Positions 16,075 through 23,742 of a stretch of DNA of 55,289 bases are shown here, piece after piece. Made by a program: the position numbers and the translations under genes. Origin of the DNA: Alkalilacustris brevis (lineage in GTDB: Bacteria > Pseudomonadota > Alphaproteobacteria > Rhodobacterales > Rhodobacteraceae); assembly GCF_003350345.1 (NCBI RefSeq), contig NZ_QNVJ01000103.1:1-55289 (forward strand), in the 5' to 3' direction. The notes below the pieces were generated by a model, which was given only the letters and a program-made list of their open reading frames with translations, did not search any database and was not told the DNA's origin. The first letter of the stretch is position 1. Every line of letters begins with the position of its first letter.

Positions 16075-16876
16075 GGTTCCAGACCTCGTGAAAATGATGC
16101 ACCGGGCCGTGTCCGGTGCCCACCGCAAGCCGGTCGGCCGCGGCAATCGCGCCCTGCAGGTAGCCATGCGCGCGCCGCACCGCATCGCGCAGCGCCAGCT
16201 CCTGCGCCAGCCCCGCAGCGATTGCCGCCGACAGGGTGCAACCGGTGCCATGGGTGTTGCGGGTGGCAAGGCGCGGCGCGCTCAGGCGGGTGATGCCGCT
16301 TTCCTCGACCAGAAGATCGACGCATTCGCTGCCGCCGCCATGCCCGCCCTTCATCAGCACCGCGCCCGGCCCCATGCCGCGCAGCGCCTGCCCCTGTTCG
16401 GCCATCTCGGCCTCGCTGCCGGCGGGCGCCGTGCCCAGCAGGCGCGCGGCTTCGGGCAGGTTCGGGGTCAGCAGTGTGGCCGCAGGCAACAGCCACGAGG
16501 CCAGCGCCCCCACGGCCGCATCGGGCAGGAGCGCGTCACCCGATTTCGCGACCATCACCGGGTCGAGCACCACCGGCACACCCGCGGCATGACGCTCAAG
16601 TCCGCGCGCGACCGCGACGATCGCCTCCGGTCCGCCCAGCATGCCCAGTTTCACCGCCTGGATTTTCAGATCGTCGAAAACCGCGTCAATTTGCGCTGCG
16701 ATCATCGCGGGGCTGGCCGGCTCGACCATCGTGACCGCGCGGGTGTTCTGCGCGGTGAGCGCGGTGATGACGCTTGCGCCATAGACCCCCAGCGCCGAAA
16801 AGGCCTTGAGATCAGCCTGAATCCCGGCGCCGCCGCCGCTGTCCGAGCCTGCAATGGTAAGCGCGATATGGGCCAC
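16067..16876 (-). CDS. thiD: Hydroxymethylpyrimidine/phosphomethylpyrimidine kinase
   Basis: The 269-residue protein begins (GTG start) VAHIALTIAGSDSGGGAGIQAD, the HMP-binding signature of ThiD, and ends with the kinase motif RNTHGTGCTLSAAIAAGLA. It phosphorylates HMP and HMP-phosphate before ThiE. The reading frame stays open back through the riboswitch, but the GTG at 16876 is the sensible start: a strong Shine-Dalgarno sequence (AAGGGGAAGG, 16889-16880) lies just before it and can be sequestered by an upstream complementary stretch. It is the first gene of the thiamine operon. Confidence 0.93.
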   Translation of the reverse strand: MAHIALTIAGSDSGGGAGIQADLKAFSALGVYGASVITALTAQNTRAVTMVEPASPAMIAAQIDAVFDDLKIQAVKLGMLGGPEAIVAVARGLERHAAGVPVVLDPVMVAKSGDALLPDAAVGALASWLLPAATLLTPNLPEAARLLGTAPAGSEAEMAEQGQALRGMGPGAVLMKGGHGGGSECVDLLVEESGITRLSAPRLATRNTHGTGCTLSAAIAAGLAQELALRDAVRRAHGYLQGAIAAADRLAVGTGHGPVHHFHEVWNHD

Positions 16877-16881
16877 GTGCC

Positions 16882-16920
16882 TTCCCCTTCTTTCCGCGTG
16901 TCCGGCTGACGAAAGGGGAA
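16882..16920 (-). promoter_or_regulatory. Shine-Dalgarno-sequestering stem (riboswitch expression platform)
   Basis: On the minus strand TTCCCCTT (16920-16913) is perfectly complementary to AAGGGGAA (16889-16882), which is the ribosome-binding sequence of thiD. The two arms are separated by 23 bases. Formation of this eight-base-pair stem would hide the ribosome-binding site, the usual way a TPP riboswitch shuts off translation in proteobacteria. The pairing is directly visible; its control by TPP is inference. Confidence 0.65.
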
Positions 16921-16948
16921 AACGGGCTTGCGCGGGGCGCTGTGCCAA

Positions 16949-17037
16949 ACCGTTCCCTCCGCCGGTGCGAGCCGGATCAGGTTCGATGGGTTGGCGCTTA
17001 TGCCTCTCAGCCCTTGCAGGGCACCCCAACGGTGACC
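16949..17037 (-). ncRNA. TPP riboswitch (THI element)
   Basis: On the minus strand this stretch contains the conserved TPP aptamer pieces in order: GGGGTGCCC, GGGCTGAGAGG (CTGAGA at 17010-17005), the ACCTGATCCGG block (ACCTGA at 16982-16977) and the closing GGCGGAGGGAA. Spacing fits the two-arm aptamer. It ends about 73 bases before the thiD start, leaving room for an expression platform. Thiamine pyrophosphate binding should repress the ten-gene operon. Confidence 0.95.
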
Positions 17038-17142
17038 TTCAACCTATGCACAACTGCCCGCCCCGGCAAGAGGCAATCTGCCGGGACCACCCCCATGAGC
17101 GGTCGGCAACGCCAGCCACGCACCGCGGTGCGGGACATAACT

Positions 17143-17176
17143 CCGACGATGTCGAAATTCATTCGAAGATTGTCGG
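17143..17176. promoter_or_regulatory. Imperfect inverted repeat in the thi/kor divergent gap
   Basis: CCGACGATGTCGAA (17143-17156) faces TTCGAAGATTGTCGG (17162-17176) as an imperfect palindrome. It lies in the gap between the thiamine riboswitch and the divergent 2-oxoacid oxidoreductase operon, about 145 bases upstream of that operon's first codon. It could be an operator or a small hairpin in the 5' leader. Nothing else was recognised in the 280 bases between the riboswitch and the operon. Confidence 0.3.
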
Positions 17177-17320
17177 AATATCGCCGCTAAGGCTTGCAAG
17201 TGACAGGAGAATCCCTGATCTTGCACGGGACTGGAGGAACACTGCGCAGTTTCGGGATGCACTCGCATCATCACCGGGCCACCCCGAACCGCGCCGCCAT
17301 GATGCAAGGGGAGAATACCG

Positions 17321-19135
17321 TTGCACAAGACGGATATCGACGATCCGAACTACTTTCTCAAGGTGGTTGATTGTCAATGGGCCTGCCCGGCCCACACGCC
17401 GGTTCCGGAATACATCCGCAAGATTGCGCATGGAAAGTATTCCGAAGCCTACATGATTAACTGGGTTTCAAATGTCTTCCCCGGCATCCTCGGGCGCACC
17501 TGCGACCGCCCCTGCGAGCCTGCCTGCCGGCGCGGCCGGGTCGAAGACCCCGACACCGTGGGCGGCGACACCGCGCCTGTGGCGATCTGCCGGCTCAAGC
17601 GCGTGGCGGCCGATTACAAGGACGACGTGGCCGAACACATGCCCGCGGCGCCCGCCAAGCTGAACGGCAAGCGCATCGCCTGTGTGGGGGCGGGGCCGGC
17701 CTCGCTGACGGTGGCGCGCGACCTGGCGGTGCTGGGCTATGACATCACGCTGATCGACCACAACCCCAAGATGGGCGGGCTGATCCGCACCCAGATCCCG
17801 CGCTTTCGCCTGCCTGAACAGGTGATCGACGAAGAAGTCGCCTATATCACCGGCATCGGCAACGTGCATTTCGACAACCGCAGCGTCGACAGCCTCAAGG
17901 GCCTGCTGGATGAGGGCTGGGATGCCGTGTTCGTGGGCTCTGGCGCGCCGCGCGGGCGTGATCTGGACATTCCCGGCCGCCAGGAGGGCGCGGCCAATAT
18001 ACATGTCGGGATCGACTGGCTATCCTCGGTGTCGTTCGAGCATATCAAGGAAATCGGCAAGCGCGTGCTCGTGCTGGGCGGGGGCAACACCGCGATGGAT
18101 TGCTGCCGCACCGCGCGGCGGCTGGGCGGCGAGGACGTGAAGGTGATCGTCCGCTCGGGGTTCGAGGAAATGAAGGCCTCGCCCTGGGAGAAGGAAGACG
18201 CCATCGCCGAGGACATCCCGATCATCAACTGGCATGTGCCCAAGGCCTTCGTCACCGAGGGCGGCAAGCTGGTCGGCATGAAATTCGAGATCGTGCGCGC
18301 CGAGTATGACGACAATGGCCGCCGCAAGCTGGTGCCCACGGGCGAGCCGGACGCATTTTTCGAGTGCGACGATGTGCTGGTGGCCGTGGGTCAGGAAAAC
18401 GCCTTCCCCTGGATCGAGCGCGACATCGGCATCGAGTTCGACCCCCGCTGGGACATGCCCAAGGTCGATGAGACGACCATGCAGGCAAGCTTGCCCAACG
18501 TGTTCTTCGGTGGCGACGCAGCCTTCGGACCCAAGAACATCATCTGGGCGGTGGCACATGGCCACCAGGCGGCGATCTCGATCGACCGGTTCCTGCAAGA
18601 CGCGGATGTGCGCGATCGTCCCGCGCCCACAGTCAACATCGTCAGCCAGAAGATGGGCATCCACGAATGGAGCTATGACAACGATATCGCGCTGGATACT
18701 CGCGTGCCGGTGCCGCATCTGGTGAAGGAGCGCGCGCTCAGCGATATCGGTGCCGAGGTCGAACTGGGCTTCGATCCGGAACTGGCGTGGAAAGAGGCGC
18801 AACGCTGCCTCAACTGCGATGTGCAGACGGTGTTCTCGGCCTCGCTGTGCATCGAATGCGACGCCTGCACCGATATCTGCCCGATGGACTGCATCACCTT
18901 CACCCAGGACGGCGAGGAAGATGATCTTCGCGCCCGACTGAGCGCCCCGGCAACGAACACCGACCAGCCGCTCTATGTGGCCGACGGGCTTGAAACCGGG
19001 CGCGTCATGGTCAAGGACGAGGACGTCTGCCTGCATTGCGGGCTTTGCGCCGAACGCTGCCCCACCGGCGCGTGGGACATGCGCAAATATCTGATCAATA
19101 CAGCCCAGGCAGGACCGGCATGGCACAGCAACTGA
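17321..19135 (+). CDS. FAD/NAD(P)-binding oxidoreductase with GltD-like core and C-terminal dicluster ferredoxin domain
   Basis: The 604-residue protein joins three parts. The N-terminus has a GltD-type Fe-S region (C18, C22, then C61, C65, C69 in CDRPCEPACRRG). The middle holds two dinucleotide folds, GAGPAS at 123-128 (FAD) and GGGNTA at 253-258 (NAD(P)H). The C-terminus has two 4Fe-4S motifs, CIECDACTDICP at 510-521 and CLHCGLCAERCP at 570-581. It resembles glutamate synthase small subunits and the KorC-type NAD(P):ferredoxin partner of 2-oxoglutarate oxidoreductases. The start is TTG, supported by GGGGAG eight bases upstream. Its end overlaps the korA-like gene by 16 bases, implying electron transfer with that enzyme. 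Confidence 0.85.
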   Translation: MHKTDIDDPNYFLKVVDCQWACPAHTPVPEYIRKIAHGKYSEAYMINWVSNVFPGILGRTCDRPCEPACRRGRVEDPDTVGGDTAPVAICRLKRVAADYKDDVAEHMPAAPAKLNGKRIACVGAGPASLTVARDLAVLGYDITLIDHNPKMGGLIRTQIPRFRLPEQVIDEEVAYITGIGNVHFDNRSVDSLKGLLDEGWDAVFVGSGAPRGRDLDIPGRQEGAANIHVGIDWLSSVSFEHIKEIGKRVLVLGGGNTAMDCCRTARRLGGEDVKVIVRSGFEEMKASPWEKEDAIAEDIPIINWHVPKAFVTEGGKLVGMKFEIVRAEYDDNGRRKLVPTGEPDAFFECDDVLVAVGQENAFPWIERDIGIEFDPRWDMPKVDETTMQASLPNVFFGGDAAFGPKNIIWAVAHGHQAAISIDRFLQDADVRDRPAPTVNIVSQKMGIHEWSYDNDIALDTRVPVPHLVKERALSDIGAEVELGFDPELAWKEAQRCLNCDVQTVFSASLCIECDACTDICPMDCITFTQDGEEDDLRARLSAPATNTDQPLYVADGLETGRVMVKDEDVCLHCGLCAERCPTGAWDMRKYLINTAQAGPAWHSN

Positions 19136-20964
19136 CAGCCACCAACGATTTCGTCATCAAGTTCGCCAATGTGAACGGTTCAGGCTCGGCCAGTGCGAAC
19201 GAACTTTTCGCGCGTGCGATCCTGCGGATGGGAGTGCCGGTCAGCCCGCGCAACATCTTCCCCTCGAACATTCAGGGCTTGCCCACATGGTACGAGGTGC
19301 GCGTCAGTGAGGCAGGCTATCTGGGCCGGCGCGGCGGGCTCGACATGATCGTGGCGATGAACCCCGAAACCTGGCAACGCGATCTCGCCGAGGTCGCGCC
19401 CGGTGGTTACCTGTTCTACGATTCGACGCGCCCTCTGCCGCCCGAGATGTTTCGCGACGACCTGACCAGTATCGGGGTGCCGCTGACCGAAATCTGCAAC
19501 GCCACATATTCCGACCCGCGCCAGCGCCAGCTATTCAAGAACATCATCTATGTCGGCGCGCTCTCGGCGCTGATGGATATCGACCCGGCGGTGATCGAGG
19601 CGCTGTTTTCCGAACAGTTCAAGGGCAAGGAGGCGCTGATCGACAAGAACGTCGCCGCGCTCAACCTGGGCCGCGACTGGGTGCAGAAAAACCTCGACCC
19701 CGACATCTGCAAGCTCAAGGTGGCCCCGGCCGATGCGGTGGGCGACCGGATCTTCATGGAGGGCAACGCAGCCTCGGCGCTGGGCTGCGTCTATGGCGGC
19801 GCGACAGTCTGCGCCTGGTATCCGATCACGCCCTCGTCTTCGGTGGCGGAAGCCTTTGAAAGCTATTGCCGCAAGTTCCGCAAGGAACCGGAAAGCGGCA
19901 AGTCGAAATACGCCGTCATCCAGTCCGAGGACGAGCTTGCCTCGATCGGCATGGTGATCGGGGCGGGCTGGAACGGCGCGCGCGCCTTCACCTCGACCTC
20001 GGGCCCTGGCGTGAGCCTGATGACCGAGTTCATCGGGCTGGCCTATTTCGCCGAAATCCCCGCGGTGATCGTGAACGTGCAGCGCGGCGGCCCCTCGACC
20101 GGGATGCCCACGCGCACCCAGCAGGCCGACATCCTGTCCTGCGCCTATGCCTCGAACGGCGACACCAAGCATGTGCTGCTGTTTCCCGAAGACCCGCGCG
20201 AGTGCTTCGACCACTCCGCCGCCGCGCTCGACCTGGCCGATCGGCTGCAAACGCCCGTGTTCGTGATGAGCGATCTCGACATCGGCATGAACCGCCGGCT
20301 GTGCGCGCCGCTGGAATGGGACGACAGCCGCAAGCTGGACCGCGGCAAGGTGATGACCGCCGACGAGCTTGAGGCCGGGCGCGAATTCGGCCGCTACCTC
20401 GATGTGGATGGCGACGGCATCCCCTATCGTACGCTGCCGGGCACGCACCCGTCGCGCGGGGCGTTCTTCACGCGTGGCACCACCAAGAACCGCTATGCGC
20501 GCTATTCCGAGGAAGGCGCCGACTATATCGAGAACATGGAGCGCCTTGTGCGCAAGTTCGACACGGCCAAATCCCAGGTGCCGCAGCCGGTGCTGCGCCG
20601 CGCCGAAGCAGACACCCGATACGGGGTACTCTATTTCGGCTCCACCGCGCCGTCGATGGACGAGGCGCTCGACCGGCTGGGCAACGAGGGGCTGCATGTG
20701 AACGCCATGCGGCTGCGTGCCTTTCCCTTCCCCGATTCTGTGGCCGAGTTCATCGCCGCCCATGACCGGGTCTTCCTGGTCGAGCAGAACCGCGACGGGC
20801 AGATGCGAATGCTCCTGTGCAACGAGCTGGAGATCGACCCGGCCCGGCTGGTGCCGGTGCTGCATTACGATGGCACGCCGATCACCGCACGCTTCATCCA
20901 CGGCGCGATCCGCGACCGCCTCGCGCAATATCAGGTCGTGCCGCTTGAGAGGGCCGTCTCATGA
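19120..20964 (+). CDS. korA: 2-oxoacid:ferredoxin oxidoreductase, fused gamma-alpha subunit (KorA-like)
   Basis: The 614-residue protein starts MAQQLTATNDFVIKFANVNG. Residues 1-190 form the gamma domain (GSGSASANELFARAILRMG, NIQGLPTWYEVR). The rest is the alpha subunit, with AWYPITPSSSVAEAFE, TSTSGPGVSLMTEF and VQRGGPSTGMPTRTQQ. This fused two-subunit form is the one seen in mycobacterial KorA and Thauera-type enzymes (family knowledge). It should decarboxylate a 2-oxoacid, probably 2-oxoglutarate, to the CoA thioester while reducing ferredoxin. The upstream in-frame ATG at 19036 is rejected because it would extend far into the preceding gene. It overlaps korB by four bases. Confidence 0.9.
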   Translation: MAQQLTATNDFVIKFANVNGSGSASANELFARAILRMGVPVSPRNIFPSNIQGLPTWYEVRVSEAGYLGRRGGLDMIVAMNPETWQRDLAEVAPGGYLFYDSTRPLPPEMFRDDLTSIGVPLTEICNATYSDPRQRQLFKNIIYVGALSALMDIDPAVIEALFSEQFKGKEALIDKNVAALNLGRDWVQKNLDPDICKLKVAPADAVGDRIFMEGNAASALGCVYGGATVCAWYPITPSSSVAEAFESYCRKFRKEPESGKSKYAVIQSEDELASIGMVIGAGWNGARAFTSTSGPGVSLMTEFIGLAYFAEIPAVIVNVQRGGPSTGMPTRTQQADILSCAYASNGDTKHVLLFPEDPRECFDHSAAALDLADRLQTPVFVMSDLDIGMNRRLCAPLEWDDSRKLDRGKVMTADELEAGREFGRYLDVDGDGIPYRTLPGTHPSRGAFFTRGTTKNRYARYSEEGADYIENMERLVRKFDTAKSQVPQPVLRRAEADTRYGVLYFGSTAPSMDEALDRLGNEGLHVNAMRLRAFPFPDSVAEFIAAHDRVFLVEQNRDGQMRMLLCNELEIDPARLVPVLHYDGTPITARFIHGAIRDRLAQYQVVPLERAVS

Positions 20965-22016
20965 CGTATATCACCAAGCCGAAACTGCATCACCCCAGCC
21001 TCAAGCGTAACGCCGTGGGCTTCACACGGCGCGACTACGAGGGGCAGGTCTCGACGCTTTGCGCGGGCTGCGGGCACGATTCGATCAGCGCTTCCATCGT
21101 GCAATCCTGCTACGAGATGGCGATCGAGCCACACCGCGTGGCCAAGCTCTCGGGCATCGGCTGCTCGTCGAAGACACCGACCTATTTCCTGGGCGCAAGC
21201 CACGGGTTCAACACCGTGCACGGGCGGATGCCCAGCGTTCTGACCGGCGCGCATCTGGCCAACCGCGAGCTGATCTACATGGGCGTCTCGGGCGATGGCG
21301 ACAGTGCCTCGATCGGGCTGGGGCAATTCGCCCATGTCATGCGTCGCGGTGTCAACATGGTCTATATCGTGATGAACAACGGCGTCTACGGGCTGACCAA
21401 GGGGCAGTTCTCGGCCACCGCCGACAAGGGCTCGGTCGCCAAGAAGGGCGCCGTCAACAATGACGCGGGGATCGACCTTGCCTCGATGGCGATCCTGATG
21501 GGCGCCAGTTTCGTCGCGCGCTCGTTCTCGGGCGACAAGGCACAGCTCGTGCCGCTTATCAAGGCCGCGATGAGCCACCCTGGCGCCGCCATCCTCGATG
21601 TGATCTCGCCCTGCGTGGCCTTCAACAACCACAAGGGCTCGACGCGCAGCTACGACTACGTGCGCCACCATAACGAGGCACTGAACCGCCTCGACGTGAT
21701 CACCGGCAGCGCCCCGATCACCGCCGAATACGAGCCCGGAGCCATGGTCGAGGTCGAGCAGCCCAACGGCACGACCCTGCGCCTGCGCAAGATCTCGGCC
21801 GATTACGACCCTTCCGACAAGGCCGCCGCGCTCGCCCATATCCAGGAACAGGACAACGTCGGCGAAATTGCCACCGGCCTTCTCTATCTGGCCTCGGGGC
21901 GCCAGGATCTGCACGCCAATCTCGACACGGTAGAAACCCCGCTCAACCGACTGGGCGAGGCTGATCTCTGCCCCGGCAGTGCGGCGCTGGAGGCGATCAA
22001 CAAGGGCCTGCGCTGA
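20961..22016 (+). CDS. korB: 2-oxoacid:ferredoxin oxidoreductase beta subunit (KorB-like)
   Basis: The 351-residue protein carries the thiamine-pyrophosphate site GVSGDGDSASIGLGQ (GDGDS at 111-115) followed by IVMNNGVYGLTKGQ. Four cysteines likely to hold a 4Fe-4S cluster are C34 and C37 (LCAGCGHD), C68 (GIGCSSK) and C218 (SPCVAFNNH). It forms the catalytic heterodimer with the fused gamma-alpha subunit. The start ATG overlaps the upstream stop by four bases. The enzyme may replace or back up the NAD-linked 2-oxoglutarate dehydrogenase, and it needs TPP, made by the operon next door. Confidence 0.92.
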   Translation: MTYITKPKLHHPSLKRNAVGFTRRDYEGQVSTLCAGCGHDSISASIVQSCYEMAIEPHRVAKLSGIGCSSKTPTYFLGASHGFNTVHGRMPSVLTGAHLANRELIYMGVSGDGDSASIGLGQFAHVMRRGVNMVYIVMNNGVYGLTKGQFSATADKGSVAKKGAVNNDAGIDLASMAILMGASFVARSFSGDKAQLVPLIKAAMSHPGAAILDVISPCVAFNNHKGSTRSYDYVRHHNEALNRLDVITGSAPITAEYEPGAMVEVEQPNGTTLRLRKISADYDPSDKAAALAHIQEQDNVGEIATGLLYLASGRQDLHANLDTVETPLNRLGEADLCPGSAALEAINKGLR

Positions 22017-22189
22017 ACAACCGGCGCGCAGGGTCGGAAACAGGGGCTCGCGCCCGCCTCCGGCTCCGCCGCCCCTCACGCCGACCGAATGCGCGGCGCG
22101 GGAGGCAAGGCCCCCGGAGAACGGCACAGCCCGGCCGCGCGCCGGCTTCTGCCCCGCCTTCATCCGCTCCCAGGGGCGCACACCCGGCA

Positions 22190-22235
22190 ACATCTTCTTG
22201 GCAAAAATATCCGCGCCGCAGGCCCCCGCGGGCCA
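22190..22235 (+). repeat. Dispersed intergenic element, copy 2 (degenerate)
   Basis: CATCTTCTTGGCAAAAATATCC and the following GCCGCAGGCCCCCGCGG stretch match the downstream half of the dispersed element, while the CACTGTG part is degraded. It sits in the 323-base gap between the convergent ends of korB and the M50 protease gene. Apart from this copy and high-GC filler I see nothing coding in that gap. Confidence 0.5.
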
Positions 22236-22339
22236 AGGGGTGCGCGGCCTGCGGGTTCAGCGCCCCAGCCCCGCCAGCCCACACACCTTGCCGGAAACTT
22301 CCGCCGCCACGCGATCGCGCACCGCCGATGCGCCGCGCC

Positions 22340-23419
22340 TCACCCGCGCCCGCTGACCACCATCAACTCGCCGATATTCTCATGGGTGATATAGCCGATC
22401 AGCGCGCCCGAAGGCCCCACCACCCCGACCGCAGTGCTGCCTGTGCGCTGCATCGCCTCGATCGCCTCGTTGAGCGGCGCGCCCACATGCACCATCGGCA
22501 CCTCGCGGTCGATGACTCCGCGGATCTCGCGCATGCGCGGGACATCCTCGGCAAGCGCGGCATAAAGATCGCGCCGCGTCAGAAAGCCAACCGGACGGCC
22601 TCCCGCGTCAAGCACCGGAAACTCGTGCTGGGTGGTGCGGATCAGCGTGTTGGCCGCCTCGTGCAGGGTGCTGTCCTCGCGCAGCCACTCGAACGAAGTG
22701 ATCATCGCGTCGCGCACCCCCTGGTGGCGGCCGAATTCCTGCATCGCCACATGGCTGCTTTCCGCCATGCCCGCGATGAACACGAACACCGCGATCAGGA
22801 TCAGCAGCGGATTGCCCGTCATCAGCCCCAGAAAGCCGAAAACGAAAGCCATCGCCTGCCCGCCCCGCGCCGCGATCAACGTGGCCTTCTCGCGCGGCAT
22901 CCGCATGGCCAGCAGCGCCCGCAGCACCCGGCCGCCATCCATCGGAAAGGCTGGCAGCATGTTGAACAGCACCAGAAACAGGTTCACCACCGCCACGCGG
23001 GCCCAGAACCCCTCGCGCGGGTCCTCGATCGCCAGCAGCGCCTCGACCGAAGTGTCCACACCGATCACGAAGACCAGCACAGCCCAGATCACCACATTCA
23101 CCGCCGGACCGGCCAGCGCCACGGCAATCTCCTGCGCGGGCTTTTCCGGCATCCGCTCCAGCCGCGCCATGCCCCCGATCGGCAGAAGCGTGATGTCGGG
23201 CGTCCTGATCCCGTAGCGGCGCGCCATCAGCGCATGGCCGAACTCATGCGCCACGACACAGGCAAACAGCACCAGGATGAACAGAATGTTCATCGCCGCC
23301 GCCACCGGCCCGCCCGCCAGCCAGGCCGCCGCCCCGATCCAGGCCAGCAGCAGGAAGAAAGTGGCGTGGACGCGCAACTCGGACCCAAGCAGCGTGCCGA
23401 TGGGAAAAGACCAGGTCAT
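22340..23419 (-). CDS. Site-2-protease-type (M50) zinc metallopeptidase with CBS domains
   Basis: The 359-residue membrane protein has the M50 zinc motif HEFGH at residues 58-62 in a hydrophobic segment and the second motif LFNMLPAFPMDGGRVL, where the aspartate completes the zinc site. About six membrane segments span residues 1-220; the C-terminal ~120 residues carry a CBS pair (DSTLHEAANTLIRTTQHEFPVL and VPMVHVGAPLNEAIEAM). This matches the Rip3/SpoIVFB-like group, which cleaves membrane-bound regulators and senses nucleotides with its CBS domains. The frame is open upstream, but the ATG at 23419 (MTWSFPIGTLLG) gives the usual short lead into the first membrane segment. The substrate is unknown. 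Confidence 0.9.
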   Translation of the reverse strand: MTWSFPIGTLLGSELRVHATFFLLLAWIGAAAWLAGGPVAAAMNILFILVLFACVVAHEFGHALMARRYGIRTPDITLLPIGGMARLERMPEKPAQEIAVALAGPAVNVVIWAVLVFVIGVDTSVEALLAIEDPREGFWARVAVVNLFLVLFNMLPAFPMDGGRVLRALLAMRMPREKATLIAARGGQAMAFVFGFLGLMTGNPLLILIAVFVFIAGMAESSHVAMQEFGRHQGVRDAMITSFEWLREDSTLHEAANTLIRTTQHEFPVLDAGGRPVGFLTRRDLYAALAEDVPRMREIRGVIDREVPMVHVGAPLNEAIEAMQRTGSTAVGVVGPSGALIGYITHENIGELMVVSGRG

Positions 23420-23546
23420 GAAATCGACTCCGCAATTTGCCAAGGGGCCAGTGCAGCCAAGATAGGCACCCAGCCCCCCGGCGCAACCGGATTGGTCCGC
23501 CCCGGCGCCGCCGCGCGCCCCCCTCGGGCAGATGGCGCCGCCCTGC

Positions 23547-23595
23547 CCCTTCACTGTGGCGAAAATATCCTCGCCGAAGGCCTCCGCCGGCGGCA
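23547..23595 (+). repeat. Dispersed intergenic element, copy 3
   Basis: TTCACTGTGGCGAAAATATCC followed by TCGCCGAAGGCCTCCGCCGG is a well-preserved copy of the dispersed element. It lies between the divergent starts of the M50 protease gene and preT, an unusual location because most copies lie at 3' ends. The remaining bases of this 323-base gap hold the AT-rich preT upstream region. Confidence 0.7.
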
Positions 23596-23643
23596 GTCGG
23601 CGCAAGCCCGGCAAGCTGCGCGCAGGTTTTCGAGCCACTCATA

Positions 23644-23661
23644 TTTTACCAATTGATAAAA
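23644..23661. promoter_or_regulatory. Near-perfect 18-bp palindrome upstream of preT, RutR-operator-like
   Basis: TTTTACCAATTGATAAAA is an 18-base palindrome with a single mismatched pair, inside an AT-rich patch about 82 bases before the preT start. It fits the RutR consensus TTGACCAnnTGGTCAA with three mismatches. RutR controls pyrimidine use in other proteobacteria and responds to uracil (established knowledge). The palindrome is seen directly; the factor that binds it is inference, and no tetR-type regulator gene is in the window. Confidence 0.5.
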
Positions 23662-23742
23662 AACTCGACTCATGGCACGCTGATTCCGTAATCAGCCGCA
23701 AAGGCATCCGTCATAACGATCAGCCAACCGGGGAGGTTGCAC

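Noticed and set aside
16877-17029. An earlier start for thiD inside the riboswitch
   Set aside because: The added residues are the translated aptamer. The GTG at 16876 has its own ribosome-binding site and gives the family N-terminus.
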